Shown here piece after piece: positions 1 to 10,374 of a DNA stretch of 64,000 nucleotides (its first letter is position 1; each line of letters begins with the position of its first letter). Origin of the DNA: Sphingobacteriaceae bacterium. GTDB lineage: Bacteria > Bacteroidota > Bacteroidia > B-17B0 > Aurantibacillaceae. The translations under genes were made by a program, and so were the position numbers. Below the pieces are notes generated by a model. That model was not told the DNA's origin. It saw only the letters and a list, made by a program, of their open reading frames with translations, and searched no databases. The stretch is from the NCBI GenBank assembly GCA_002319075.1, contig NVQB01000001.1, forward strand, positions 1 to 64,000. The letters are read 5' to 3'.

Positions 1-224
1 TTACCGTTTACAATAAGCACCAAGGGAATTTTATTTTTCCGAATAACTTCTGGCAGAGCGTTTAAATCCTGTAAGGTGCCATTACTTATAAGTTCGAGCT
101 TATTGTTTTTATTCCGGAGCTGCGAATAATAATAAACCTTTCCCTCTTCTCTAAAACAAATCTCTACTGCGCAAACCTCTGATTTGACATAATACTTTTG
201 CGGTATCCATTTATCCCAAAACAT
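1..224 (-). CDS. GspL/PilM-like protein of the secretion operon, N-terminal part (runs off the window)
   Basis: An open frame begins with ATG at 224 and continues past base 1, giving 74 visible residues that start MFWDKWIPQKYY and include PLVLIVNG. It starts one base after the restored stop of the secretin gene, so it is translationally coupled to it and belongs to the same operon. Secretin-downstream genes in type II secretion and type IV pilus operons often encode the actin-fold cytoplasmic/inner-membrane platform protein GspL or PilM. The short N-terminal part is compatible with that (no signal peptide, alternating short strands), but no diagnostic motif is visible here. The product is inferred mostly from position. 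Confidence 0.5.
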   Translation of the reverse strand, partial: MFWDKWIPQKYYVKSEVCAVEICFREEGKVYYYSQLRNKNNKLELISNGTLQDLNALPEVIRKNKIPLVLIVNG

Positions 225-225
225 C

Positions 226-2145
226 TTAGTTATAAATTACAGTAGGTTTGATAAATATCGTGAGCTTGTTTTCAGATTTAGATTTTGTATGTGTACCGAA
301 AAAGATCTTAAAACAGGGATACGCGCAAGGAACGGAATGCCGTTACCCGACCTGTTTGTTTGCGTTTCTTCAAGGCCTCCTAGCATAATCATTTCACCAT
401 TTCTAACTCGTACAAGCGATTGAAAGTCGCGGTTAATGGTGCCCGGCGGCGCGCTGGGATTAATTCGCTCTGTAAAGGTTGATTGTTTTACATTGATAAC
501 CATTGTAATTTGTTCGTCACCCGAAATTTGAGGATCTATAGCTACAGTAAGATCTGCGTTTACCTGTTTTGTAATTTTGCGTAATTTGATTCTGAGGATT
601 TTGGGTACCAATAACATTGTTAGTTACTTCCAGATAATAAGCAGTTTGTCCGATACTTAATTTAGCTTCATGTCCATTGAGCGTGGCAATCTGAGGCGTA
701 GACCGGATCTTTAAAATACCATTGGATTCCATAGCCTTTAGATTCAGATAAAAATTTGGAGTGACCGCTCCGAGATTTATGATGCCCAAACCATTTATTC
801 CGCTCAACAAATTATTGATCGAAGAAGAATTCAGCGACACATTGTAATCCGGGATTAGCGAGCCTGTAGTCCGGGCTGAGTTAGTTCCAATGCCAGCCGA
901 AATACCCGCTGACAAAATATTACTTCTTCTCACATCTGCAATAATGATCTCGATATGCACCATGGGTACAACAAGGTCTACCTGCCTTAGAAAAGTTTCC
1001 AATTCCGCAATCCTTGGCTGGGATCCACTAACAATAATTCCATTCAGATCTTCAAACATTTTTAACTCTATGCCCTTTTTTAATTCTGCCGGAATGAAAT
1101 CTACGATCTTATCAATGGTTCTATTTTTTAGCGTGATGAGTTTACTTTGACGCAACCCTTCTAAATTACGATCACCAAACAAATAAGTAGAGCCATCCTT
1201 TTTAAAAGTAAGATCCGTTCCGTTAAACAGCAATTTCAAAAACTCTTCATAGGGTGCCTCTTCTACTTTTAAGGTTGCGTTCCCCTTAAGGTCGCTAAAC
1301 AAGAAAAAACTTTTTCCAAGCTGTTGAGAAACCGAATTGACGATTTCGTTAATGGGCATGGACTGAACATCCATAGTAATTAAACCGTCCACAATTTTTA
1401 TTTTAGAGTTTTTAGCTGCATTTGAGGGATTCGGATTTTGTGTTAAACTTCCGAAAGGCCCGGCATTGGGATCAGGCTGATTTTGCGGCACTATCGTTAC
1501 AAGCCTTTTTTCAAATACATAAAAATCGTCAGGAGTTTTACTCACTTTCATATCGTTGGCAAAGGCCAGTTTTTCAAGTGCTGAATTGAAGGGCGCAGCT
1601 TGCATATAACCGCTTAGTGTTTTGTTTGCAAGCTCAGGGGAAAAAATAATATTCTTTCCGCTTTGCTTAGTAATTTCACGCGCTACAGTTCCCAGCGTAT
1701 CATTTGTTAAATCATAGCTTAGGAGATTGGCTGTTTTTTCGTAGCTAATGTTAAGTTTCCTGCTTACTATTTTCTTTTCTGGTAGGGGCTCTGGTGGAGG
1801 ATTATATTTTACAAAGGTTATAATAGGACCGACAAATAAAACATCCAGATCATAGCGTTTACATAAAAAGATAAAAACTTCTTTGGCTGTGACTTTACTA
1901 AAACTGTTGGAAAGTTTTATATCCAAACCCGGATCAACATTGACATTAATATTGTTTGTGACACCAATGGTTTTGATGTATTCCTGGATAGTCGCTCCAT
2001 TCATAGAAAGATCTACCTGCTCATTTACACCAGGATAATTTTTAGCCAGTTGATACAGCTTCTCATCAAGGATATCAAAACGGTCCTGTGCTCTGACAAA
2101 GGAACAAACAAGTAAAAAAATTCCAACTATATATCTAACCCGCAT
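226..2145 (-). CDS. Secretin (GspD/PilQ family), interrupted by two one-base frameshifts
   Basis: Outer-membrane channel protein of a type II secretion/type IV pilus-like machine. It begins with a Sec signal peptide (MRVRYIVGIFLLVCSFVRAQ). An STN/N0-like region and secretin N domains follow, then the secretin core with the signature GGLEETQTNRSGNGIPFLARIP. As read, the frame is lost twice. Near 567-570 an AAAA run on the coding strand has one base too many: reading AAA restores NYK-QVNADLTVAI. Near 312-316 one A appears missing: restoring it gives IPVLKIFFGT and then the family's typical end KLTIFIKPTVIYN, with stop at 226-228. Restored length is about 639 aa. The gene follows gspE by 18 bp and ends one base before the next start. 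Both indels sit in short homopolymers, so consensus error and true mutation are both possible. Confidence 0.88.
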
Positions 2146-2163
2146 CGTAATTTATTTAATTTT

Positions 2164-3603
2164 TCAGGACTCACTCAGTAAAAAAGGATAAATCTCTTCC
2201 AGGCTCGTTTCTCCATCCTTGTAAAGTTTAAAAGCGTTTTCTGAAAGTTTATCAATCTTATTTATTTTAAGATAACTATCTATCTCAGTTGCACTCTGTT
2301 TTATATGTTCACCTAATTCTTTGGTAATATTGATTACTTCGTAAATAGCTTTTCTGCCTTTGTAGCCGGTGAAATAACACACCTGGCAACCCTGAGCAAT
2401 GTGGTGTGTAGCGATTTCAAGATTTTTGTAATTCTCCGGCAATTCTTTTTTATTGAGAGGAACCGATTTTTTGCAATGCGGACAAAGTGTGCGAATAAGG
2501 CGCTGAGCCACAGACAAGTTCATCACACTCGCCAGTAAGTAGGGAGCAATGCCCATATCAACCAAACGAGAAATAGTTCCCCAGGCAGAATTTGTATGAA
2601 TTGTTGATAGCACCAAATGCCCTGTGAGAGCTGCCCGGATAGCCATTTGTGCGGTTTGCGCGTCCCGTATTTCACCCAACATGATTACATCGGGATCTTG
2701 CCGCAAAAATGTGCGTAAAGCTTCGGTGTAGGATAATCCAATTTCTTCTTTTAGCTGCACCTGGTTAACGCCATCGAGGGTGTATTCAATGGGATCTTCA
2801 ATAGTCAGGATATTGTTTGTAGGTTTATTGATGACTTTTAAAGTTGCATAGAGCGTGGTTGTTTTACCCGATCCAGTGGGGCCGCTGATTAAAATAATTC
2901 CGTTTGGTTTTTTAACAGCTATCTCATAGCGCTCTAATTCTTCTTTAGTGAAACCTAGCTTATCAATATGAATGTGGCTTGCGTCGCTTCCCAACAAACG
3001 CAGAACAATTTTTTCGCCATATAAAGTTGGGAGAATCGAAACACGAATATCCAAATTTGAATTATTAAATTTGAACCTTATCCTTCCATCCTGAGGCATA
3101 CGTTTTTCAGCAATATCGCAGGATGCCGCAATTTTAATTTTATTAATCAGCGTTGGATATTCTATCTTATTGAGCTTGTGACGATCGATGAGTACACCAT
3201 CTACACGAAAACGGATCCGGCATTTTTCACTGTAGGTCTCGATGTGAATATCAGAACTCCGAAGATCTTTTGCTTCTTTAACAAGGGTTTCCAGAAAATT
3301 TGAATCGTTGACATTGAGTCTATAAGTTTCTGATTGAGCAACACCCTGGGTACTGTTAGCCTTTGACCGTGGATAGTTACTCATTAAAACTTTATCCAAT
3401 TCATCAGGATTTATGGGCTCCAGGACGATTTTCTTACCAAAAATAATTTCCAGTTCCGCTTGTAGATCCGATTTTTTTTTGGACTCGCTCACCAGTAAAT
3501 TCAGAGAATCTTTTTCACTTTTAACAGGCACTATTCCATAGTACCAGGCCTGGTCAAGCGTGACCTGATTTTTGAGTTCTGCAGTGATTTGGGTGAGCAA
3601 CAT
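2164..3603 (-). CDS. GspE/PilB-type secretion ATPase
   Basis: Cytoplasmic AAA+-like ATPase that powers pseudopilus or pilus assembly. The 479-aa protein has a short N-terminal MshEN-like segment (about 1-90). The core follows: Walker A GPTGSGKT at 241-248, an aspartate box around TIEDPIEY (268-274), Walker B DVIMLGEIRD (305-314) and the His box STIHTN (333-338). The zinc-binding tetracysteine is CPHC (374-377) with CQVC further on. It is shorter than typical GspE because the N1 domain is reduced. It is the first gene of the operon gspE-secretin-gspL-like. The other machine genes lie 40 kb away at 43381-47619 on the same strand. Paired 16-bp boxes lie about 180-220 bp upstream and may control it. 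Confidence 0.95.
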   Translation of the reverse strand: MLLTQITAELKNQVTLDQAWYYGIVPVKSEKDSLNLLVSESKKKSDLQAELEIIFGKKIVLEPINPDELDKVLMSNYPRSKANSTQGVAQSETYRLNVNDSNFLETLVKEAKDLRSSDIHIETYSEKCRIRFRVDGVLIDRHKLNKIEYPTLINKIKIAASCDIAEKRMPQDGRIRFKFNNSNLDIRVSILPTLYGEKIVLRLLGSDASHIHIDKLGFTKEELERYEIAVKKPNGIILISGPTGSGKTTTLYATLKVINKPTNNILTIEDPIEYTLDGVNQVQLKEEIGLSYTEALRTFLRQDPDVIMLGEIRDAQTAQMAIRAALTGHLVLSTIHTNSAWGTISRLVDMGIAPYLLASVMNLSVAQRLIRTLCPHCKKSVPLNKKELPENYKNLEIATHHIAQGCQVCYFTGYKGRKAIYEVINITKELGEHIKQSATEIDSYLKINKIDKLSENAFKLYKDGETSLEEIYPFLLSES

Positions 3604-3784
3604 GGTTTAAAAATAGGCTAATATTTGCAGAGATGCAGGCAATCTGAATAGCTGAGAGAAGCCTGAACACGATGAATTGTAAGGGCTTTGTGATAATTCT
3701 GTATCGAAAAATCTATAAAATCTTAATAATCAGGCTGAAGGTAAAATTTAAAAATTTTTCAAGCCTGTAAAGACCCCATAATAA

Positions 3785-3800
3785 CTATGTAAACACCCAG
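3785..3800. promoter_or_regulatory. 16-bp operator-like box (CTATGT-N4-ACCCAG)
   Basis: Exact match to the window-wide inverted repeat CTRKGT-N4-ACCYAG. It lies in the 434-bp divergent region (3604-4037) between gspE (minus) and the first response regulator (plus), 253 bp before the regulator start. A second, weaker box begins 23 bp further on, about two helical turns. The rest of this intergenic region is AT-rich and shows no gene. Confidence 0.6.
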
Positions 3801-3807
3801 CAAAAAT

Positions 3808-3823
3808 TTAGGTGAATACCTAT
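3808..3823. promoter_or_regulatory. Second 16-bp box (TTAGGT-GAAT-ACCTAT), paired with 3785
   Basis: A near-perfect palindrome (TAGGT-GAAT-ACCTA) with the same 6-4-6 geometry as the neighbouring box. The right half contains TACCTAT, which fits the NarL-type heptamer TACYYMT. The start-to-start distance to the first box is 23 bp, like the 22 bp between the two boxes at 49150 and 49172. Confidence 0.5.
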
Positions 3824-4037
3824 CTCAGAAAGTTTAAGGTGTAATATCAAAACATAGGTGACGTTTTTTTTAGTCGTTACTGAACACAGTGTTAATTAAC
3901 TTCAGCCAGTTACAAATCCAAAGTCTCATTTCAGAAAGTCGCCATAAATTTTGGCTGGTTAATCGCTACTTTTATTCTCCCCTTAAATGAGATCTATATT
4001 TATTTGAATTTTGTAATCCCAAATTAAAATATACACT

Positions 4038-4696
4038 ATGACTCCTAAAAAAATAAAAGTCCTTATTGCTGAAAATCAGGAACTGCTGCGAAAAGGTTTA
4101 AGTAAGCTTTTAAAATCAGAGCAGGATATCGATGTTATTTATGAAGTGGGCAACGGAGAGAATTAATTGAATTTTTAAAACACATTCAACCAAACATTGT
4201 TTTACTGGATAAAGATCTTTCTGTAATGAATGGCAGAGCTGTGCTTTCTGTTATTCAGCAACGTTTTCCCGAGATAAAAGTTATTTTGCTAAGCACCCAA
4301 TCAAACGCAGAATTACAATCTGAATTTATGGGCTATGGCGCCAACAGCTTTATTTCAAAGGATGCGAATGTAGAAACGTTATTGAAGGCTATTCGTAAAG
4401 TACATTCTGAGGGATTTTTTTTTAACAGTTCTTTATCCAAAGCCCTGCTTTCCACAGTACTAAAAGAAAAACACAGAGCCACCTTATTGCAGGAAATAAG
4501 TTTTAACGAAAGAGAAAGAGAGATTATAAAAAAGATCTGTGACGGCTTAACCAATAAACAAATAGCTGTAGAACTACATCTTTCTGCAAGCACTATAGAT
4601 TTTTACCGCACAAAAATTTATGGCAAAACAAATTGCAATAATGTGGCTACGCTTTTGCGTTACGCTTTAAAGAATGGATTGGTGGAACTGAATTAA
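4038..4696 (+). CDS. NarL/FixJ-type response regulator with a one-base frameshift
   Basis: DNA-binding response regulator. The true start is ATG at 4038 (MTPKKIKVLIAENQELLRKG). The frame stops at about 4163, because one base appears missing at GGAGAG-AATTAATT (4155-4163). Restoring it gives VGNGEELIEFLKHIQPNIVLLD, where the last D is the phosphoacceptor, and the frame then runs to 4696, about 219 aa in all. The C-terminal LuxR HTH is intact (LHLSASTIDFYRTKIYGK). The protein is a clear paralog of the intact regulator at 49393-50055, sharing FNERE, KICDG/GICDG and STIDFYRTKIY. It is divergent from the gspE-secretin operon. It is either a pseudogene or a consensus error; its 3' half alone would give a DNA-binding fragment from ATG 4226. 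Confidence 0.85.
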
Positions 4697-4744
4697 TTTG
4701 GCGACATAAACCAGATCAGAGAATCTCAGCCATTCAACCGTAAA

Positions 4745-5950
4745 TTATTCTCTAACCACCTTCGTTGCTTTAAGGGTTTTGTTTTGCGTTCTCACAATGA
4801 CAGTATAGATACCGTTTGGCAGATTTTTCAAATCGATTTTTGTTTCTGCCTCCGATAGCGTTTTACTCATAACTAGTTGTCCTATACTAGTGTAAATTTC
4901 TTCGAATTGATTTTCTGAAACCAAATTAACTTCAACAATGACGTTGCCATTTGTAGGGTTTGGATAAACAACAATCTCGTGCTGAAATCTTATTATCGAA
5001 CTTAGACTAGTATACTCCTATACTTCCTGAACATAAATAAGAAAAGCTAAGCAGCCTTGCATACTTGTTCAACCAAGCGTGTAAATAGTTGTAACCGGGG
5101 GCGTAATGGTTAGGGATGCGGAATTTTCGCCCGTATTGCAGGTAAAAGTGAGAGCGCCGTTAGCTGCAAGCGTTGTGCTTTCTGAGGCGCACATAACACT
5201 TGAAGAAGAAGTTATTGTTAATGATGGCAGGGAATTAACGCTGACAAAAACAATGGCTGTTTTTGCACAGCCACTAGCATCTGTGCCTGTTACAACCAAA
5301 AGTTGGCGAATTTACAGGAGTCAAAGGTACATTATTCAAAACATTTTCGGTCAAGACCAAAGCCTTCGCTCCCGAAGCATTTAAAACAACTTGTTCACCA
5401 AAGCACAATACCGTTGCCGAGGCTTTAACAGCAAGTTACGTCAAATCGTTTACCGTTATTGTTTTACTCATCTCATTTTTACAGCCATTGCTTCCCTTTA
5501 CAGTTATCGAACATACTGAAGTTACCGTCGAATTAAATGCGATTGGATTTGCAGTAGACCCAGTATTCCATGTAAACGTTGGTGCAGAAGTACTGACTAA
5601 TTGTGAAATAGTGCTTCCTGAACACACAGAATTGGGTCCGCTTAAAGTTAAAGCTGGCAAGCTAAGCACCTGAATATTTGCAACAGGTGAAATTAAAGAA
5701 GAGCATACCTGCTGACTAAAGCCTGTGACTGTATAATTTGAGTTTGAAGAAGGAGAAACAACTCCAGAACCCTCTGAACTGTAAGTATCAGCTCCCTGAT
5801 GGCTTAGCGTAAAAGATTGTCCGAAACAGAGATATGCGCTATTGGTAACAGTAATCACTGGTCGGGAGTGGACAGTTACACTGCTCACTACAGACGAACT
5901 GCAATTACCATTGGCAGCAGAAATAGTGTAATCAGCCGAAGTTCCCTTAC
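4745..5950 (-). pseudogene. Decayed Ig-like/PKD-like secreted protein with a T9SS sorting domain
   Basis: Pieces of one gene are readable in shifting frames. Around 5890-5950 the text GTSADYTISAANGNC appears. An open stretch at 5436-5888 carries Cys-rich Ig-like repeats (NSVCSGSTISQLVSTSAPTF). Then comes a repeat containing CFGEQVVLNASGAKA, another at 5069-5299 (SSVMCASESTTLAANGALTF), and finally a T9SS type A tail (IVVYPNPTNG ... VVRE) ending at 4745. At least three frame breaks and an in-frame stop near 5010 separate them, and the 5' end has no start or signal peptide. The repeats match those of the intact protein at 7792-10374, so this is a 5'-truncated relative. Unlike the single-indel genes nearby, this one looks genuinely dead. 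Confidence 0.8.
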
Positions 5951-5988
5951 TTAAACTTTTTAACGATTGAACTCATTATGTAAGTAAA

Positions 5989-6020
5989 TAAAAAAAGCTG
6001 CCTTAAAAGACAGCTTTTAA
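5989..6020 (-). terminator. Rho-independent terminator
   Basis: On the minus strand, AAAAGCTG and CAGCTTTT (5993-6000 with 6011-6018) form a stem with a 10-nt loop, followed by a T run. It lies just after the stop of the S74 protein gene at 6034 and separates it from the pseudogene downstream. Confidence 0.7.
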
Positions 6021-6033
6021 TATAGAGGCAAAT

Positions 6034-7421
6034 TTATTTTCCTGCAACAATCATTTTTTTAGAATCCATCACTTTGCCATCGGCAATAATGGAGTAGATA
6101 TAAATTCCCGCTGCGAGTTTTTCAGAAGTTAATATAATTGATGCCGATCCTTTTTCAGTTAAAAAGAAACTTGTAACCTGCTTTCCGGTAAGATCATAAA
6201 CAGCAAGATAGGCTTCCTTATTTTTAACTGGTAACACATAATTTATTTTTGTTTCGCTGTTAAAAGGGTTTGGTTCATTTTGTGACATTGAAAAAACGTT
6301 GTCGGCGTTAACTGCAGTTGTGATGCCCGTAGTAGCATTACCCTTTTTAAGTTCTTCAATTTGTGCCTGCTGCTCCTGGATAGCAGCTATAAGCACCGGG
6401 ATCAAGCTTACGTATTGAACAGCCTTGTATTCAGGGATGTTTTTTTGTTCTTCTCCTGCTTTGCCCGGGAGGTTTATCGCAGCAATGTTTTTAACTAACT
6501 CCGGAAAAACTTGTTCAAGTTCCTGTGCTATAAGTCCCATCTGCTTACCTGCTGGTAGGTTCATATCTTTATATTCTGTCGTTTTAAAAGTGTAGCTACT
6601 TGGTTTTAATTGCAAAATTTTGTCAAGAGCATTTTCCAAAGGACGAATATTTTCTTTTAATTTTCTGTCGCTTGTAAAGTTATCTGTTCCCGTTCTTGAA
6701 ACATCTCCAATGAAATATCCCGCCAAAGCAAATGCCCCTCCACTCACAGAAGCAATCACTCCATAGTTGTTGCTTAAGCTAGTGCCACTAGCTTGAAAGT
6801 AACCACCATGATTGTATTGTCCTCCAGAAGCAGATCCAAAAGCACCCATAGAAAAGCCCAGGCTACCTGAGCCTACTGCGTTACCATAAGTTCCATAAAT
6901 AGTATTTGTTGTAGCTGCCGTAACCCGCCATAGCATCCAATTTTAGCCGCACCAAAGGCGGAGGAAACATTGAGCTGAAAATTACCTGCCCTGTTTCCGT
7001 TATTATCTTCAACATCCAAGCGGGCAATTGTAGGAGTGGTTTTTCCTATGCCAACATTACGGGTAAGAGGATCGATAACAAAATCTGTGGTTCCGTTGGT
7101 AGTGTTTTTGATTGCAAACCCACCGGAAGGAGACATTGAATTGTCGTGTGAATTAATGCTCCAATTATATCCTCCAGTTGCGCTATTGTTTAAATGGATT
7201 AGGCTAGCGCCCGAAGCAGTTTGTGTAATCCTCAAACCATCATTTGCAAGATTGGTTTGAAGTTCGACAAGATTAGATAAAGGGGGCGAAGTCATGCCAA
7301 AACCAGTTCTTCCAGTTCTGAAAACATTGGTTGCTGGCACTGAACCCGGAGGATTGAAGGTTTGAGCATTAGCCAGAGTCGCAACGCATAGCATTGCCAT
7401 AAGTGTTTTTGTTTTTTTCAT
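6034..7421 (-). CDS. Fibre-like secreted protein with Peptidase_S74 chaperone domain and T9SS tail (one frameshift)
   Basis: Secreted surface protein, about 462 aa once restored. It has a signal peptide (MKKTKTLMAMLCVATLANAQ), a glycine-rich middle, and an intramolecular chaperone (S74/endosialidase type) domain: DRKLKENIRPLENALDKILQ and GLIAQELEQVFPELV. The tail is a T9SS type A sorting domain (NEPNPFNSETKINY ... GIYIYSIIADGK). S74 domains normally trimerise fibre proteins and may self-cleave; here the domain is followed by the sorting tail rather than ending the protein. The frame breaks at 6924-6926, where a GGG run on the coding strand should be GGGG; restoring it joins IGCYGG to VTAATTNTIYGTYG. 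It was read as two overlapping ORFs (6873-7421 and 6034-6936). The indel may be real or a sequence error. Confidence 0.82.
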
Positions 7422-7624
7422 AAATAAATAATATTAATGGGTTTCAGATTAAGAATTCTGCAATAGAACTCTTCATTGACAATTTTAAGGAATTAAAACG
7501 TTTTTTTTGCAGCTACCGGTAACCCTAAAGTACTGCACGAAATTTAAAAATTATTCAAAAAATTTAAAATCAATCCGTTAAGTGAAAGTCGTTTTGCAAT
7601 TACTATGTTCTGACATAATAGACT

Positions 7625-7640
7625 CTATGTAAACTACTAG
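7625..7640. promoter_or_regulatory. Degenerate copy of the 16-bp box (CTATGT-AAAC-TACTAG)
   Basis: The left arm matches CTATGT exactly; the right arm matches 4 of 6. An overlapping CTAGGT half-site begins at 7637. It lies in the 370-bp divergent gap 7422-7791 between the S74 protein (minus) and the Ig-repeat protein (plus), about 150 bp before the latter's start. Nothing else was recognised in the gap. Confidence 0.35.
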
Positions 7641-7791
7641 GTGTATATTAGGCTATTACGCCAATCCTATACCTTCACCTGCCAGCGCAATAAAATAATG
7701 TTTATACTAGCATTAAAAAAAATCGTTAGTGTGACTATAATTTTTACTTTTATAATTTCATATAAACCTTCTTTACCCATAACTCAATCTC

Positions 7792-10374
7792 ATGAAAAAA
7801 AATTCACAAGCTTTGCTTATTTTAATTACGACATTTTTAGTAACGTTTACAGGTAACGCACAAATCAGTACCCTATTCAGCGATGATTTTTCATCAACTT
7901 CTTTTTCAAGTAACGGGTGGACATTTCCCAATGGGCAGGGAAATTGGACTATAGGTAACACTGATACACCCTCCGGAGGCAGCGCTCCCAATGCCTATTT
8001 TAACTGGGCGTCCGTTGCGCTGAATTATACATATGCACTACAAAGCGGGACGATATATGCTACGAGCATTAATGGACCAGTTACCCTTGATTATTTGCTT
8101 CTAGTAAATCCGAATAATGTTACATCAACAGAATATGTGGATGTAGAATATAAGGATGTGTCTTCCAGCACGTGGACATTACTTGCAACCTATACCAATT
8201 CAGCAAACAGCGCTGTGACTTACACAAGTACCAATATGATTTTGCCGGGGATGTCAGGACAAGCCTTCCAGATTCAGTTTAAAGTTTATGGGGCAAATTC
8301 TATAAATGTATTTAGATGGAGTTTAGATAATGTAATTGTTAAAGGTACGACCTGCCCCACGGCTATACCCACAGTAAGTATATCTGGCAGTCCTACTGTC
8401 TGCGCGAATTCCTCTACAACCTTAACAGCGATTGGTGGTGGCGCTACTTATTCATGGTTTCCCCCGGCAGGCAACGGTTCTATTGCTATAGTATCACCAA
8501 CAAGCAATGTCACCTACTCTCTGGTTAGTTCTTACAATGGCTGTTTAAGTACGCCGGCCACGAGCACACACAGTCTAACTGTATTTACTAACACCACAGC
8601 TATCACAGCTACTACCAGTCAATCGGTAATTTGCGCCGGCGCAAGCGTATCTCTCAGTGCTTCCAGTTCAGCAACACTTGCGTGGAGCAACAGTGTAACG
8701 ACCAATTCGCAAGTTGTAAGTCCTACAGTCACGACAAATTATTCCGTTAGCACTTCTAATACTTTAGGTTGTCTTGCTATTAAGGTTTTAACCATTCACG
8801 TAAATCCTCTCCCACCCGTTACGGCATTAGCCACTAACACACTTATATGTAGCGGAAACACTAATACTCTTACTGCGAGCGGCGCGCTATCTTACACATG
8901 GAGCACAGGCGCCACAACTTCCCTCACGAGTCTTGCCATTACTACCAGCACAACCTATACTGTAAGCGGCTCTGATCTTCAGAACTGCATTGCCTCTGCA
9001 GTGGTATCAGTGGGTGTTTTACCGCCAATAGTTATCGTCAGTTCAGGATCACTTATATGTCCAGGTACAACAGCTAATCTCATTTCTTCAGGTGCAAGTT
9101 CATATACATGGAGTACCGGATCTAACAGTCCATTTATTTCCGTTAGCCCTTCCGTCACCAATACTTATACAGTAGTGGGAACCCAAAGCATCGGTTGTAC
9201 TACATCTGCCACTTATACCATTATCGTTAATCCTAATCCTACCGTAACCGCTATGGGATCTCAAACTGCGGTTTGTGCAGGTAAAACCGCGACATTAATA
9301 GCAGCAGGAGCATCCACTTATACGTGGAGTACACAACAAAGTGGACCAACAATAACTGTATCTCCCCTAAGTATGACTATATATTCGGTGGCAGGAACAA
9401 GCTCGGCAGCGTGCACTGGATCTAACAATACTGCGTCAGTAACTTTAATAGTAAACTCAAATCCAACTCTAGTAAGCAGCAGTTCCAGCAGCTCGATTTG
9501 TTTAGGACATACGCTATCACTGAATGCCAGCGGTGCTAACAGTTACACCTGGGAACCTGGAAATATTCTACAGCAGAGCGTCGTTGTGCAACCATCTGCA
9601 AACACGGTATTCACTGTAACGGGAACAAACTCCCTGCTTTGTGCCTCAAGCCAAACCATCGGTGTTATTGTTCATCCACTACCTGTACTGACCATCTCCA
9701 GCAATACAACTGATCTCTGTATCGGATCAAGCGCAACTATGATAGCCACGGGAGCAGCATCTTATAGTTGGAATACCGGCAGTTTAGTCAACATTATTTA
9801 TGAGAGTCCTCAAACCACAACTACCTATTCCGTTAATGGTATGAGTGCGCAGGGTTGCGTTAATTCAAAAACAATAGAAATCACGGTTCACAATTATCCC
9901 CTAGTGGTTGTAAGTTCTGCGGATTCGATTATTTGTAGTGGTGAAAGTGTTTTGATTGAAGCTTCCGGTGCAGCAAACTATACCTGGAGTAATGGTGAAA
10001 CTGGCACAGCAATAACCGTTAGTCCTTCAGCGACCAGTATTTATACGGTGACCGGAATAAGCAACGGCTGCGCTACTTCCGCCCAGGTTACACAACATAT
10101 AGAAGAATGTACTTCTCTGGACAAACTGCAAGCAGCAAATTTTCTACCAACTATTTTCCCCAATCCAGGTACTGGAAAATTTATACTCTCTTTACCATAC
10201 AATAACACTACTTGTGAAGTGGAAATTTTTGATCTTGGCGGACAATTGATTGTAAAAGGAAAGTTAACCAGAGATGAGGCTTCATTTGATATCAGCGGAT
10301 ATCCAGACGGGTTTTATTTGGTAAGGATCACTGCCGCGGAAAAAAAAGTACTCCTTAAAATAATCAAGATTTAG
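7792..10374 (+). CDS. Secreted Ig-like repeat protein with T9SS sorting domain
   Basis: An 860-aa surface or secreted protein. It has a signal peptide (MKKNSQALLILITTFLVTFTGNAQ) and a jelly-roll-like domain (about 25-185, FSDDFSSTSF ... RWSLDNVIV). Eight repeats of about 70-80 aa follow, each built as C-x-G-x-T-L-x-A-S-G-A-x-x-Y-T-W-S-T-G and a later YTV-G...C, so each carries a conserved Cys pair. The C-terminal T9SS type A domain reads IFPNPGTGKF ... YPDGFYLVRI. These PKD/Ig-like repeats are typical of Bacteroidota adhesin-like cargo; a substrate cannot be deduced. Its stop overlaps the stop of the convergent gene at 10371 by a few bases. The broken gene at 4745-5950 is a relative. Confidence 0.85.
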   Translation: MKKNSQALLILITTFLVTFTGNAQISTLFSDDFSSTSFSSNGWTFPNGQGNWTIGNTDTPSGGSAPNAYFNWASVALNYTYALQSGTIYATSINGPVTLDYLLLVNPNNVTSTEYVDVEYKDVSSSTWTLLATYTNSANSAVTYTSTNMILPGMSGQAFQIQFKVYGANSINVFRWSLDNVIVKGTTCPTAIPTVSISGSPTVCANSSTTLTAIGGGATYSWFPPAGNGSIAIVSPTSNVTYSLVSSYNGCLSTPATSTHSLTVFTNTTAITATTSQSVICAGASVSLSASSSATLAWSNSVTTNSQVVSPTVTTNYSVSTSNTLGCLAIKVLTIHVNPLPPVTALATNTLICSGNTNTLTASGALSYTWSTGATTSLTSLAITTSTTYTVSGSDLQNCIASAVVSVGVLPPIVIVSSGSLICPGTTANLISSGASSYTWSTGSNSPFISVSPSVTNTYTVVGTQSIGCTTSATYTIIVNPNPTVTAMGSQTAVCAGKTATLIAAGASTYTWSTQQSGPTITVSPLSMTIYSVAGTSSAACTGSNNTASVTLIVNSNPTLVSSSSSSSICLGHTLSLNASGANSYTWEPGNILQQSVVVQPSANTVFTVTGTNSLLCASSQTIGVIVHPLPVLTISSNTTDLCIGSSATMIATGAASYSWNTGSLVNIIYESPQTTTTYSVNGMSAQGCVNSKTIEITVHNYPLVVVSSADSIICSGESVLIEASGAANYTWSNGETGTAITVSPSATSIYTVTGISNGCATSAQVTQHIEECTSLDKLQAANFLPTIFPNPGTGKFILSLPYNNTTCEVEIFDLGGQLIVKGKLTRDEASFDISGYPDGFYLVRITAAEKKVLLKIIKI

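Noticed and set aside
8400-10100. DNA repeats in the Ig-like protein as a CRISPR or tandem-repeat array
   Set aside because: The repeats are protein-level domains of 70-80 aa with divergent DNA; no short identical repeats with unique spacers occur.
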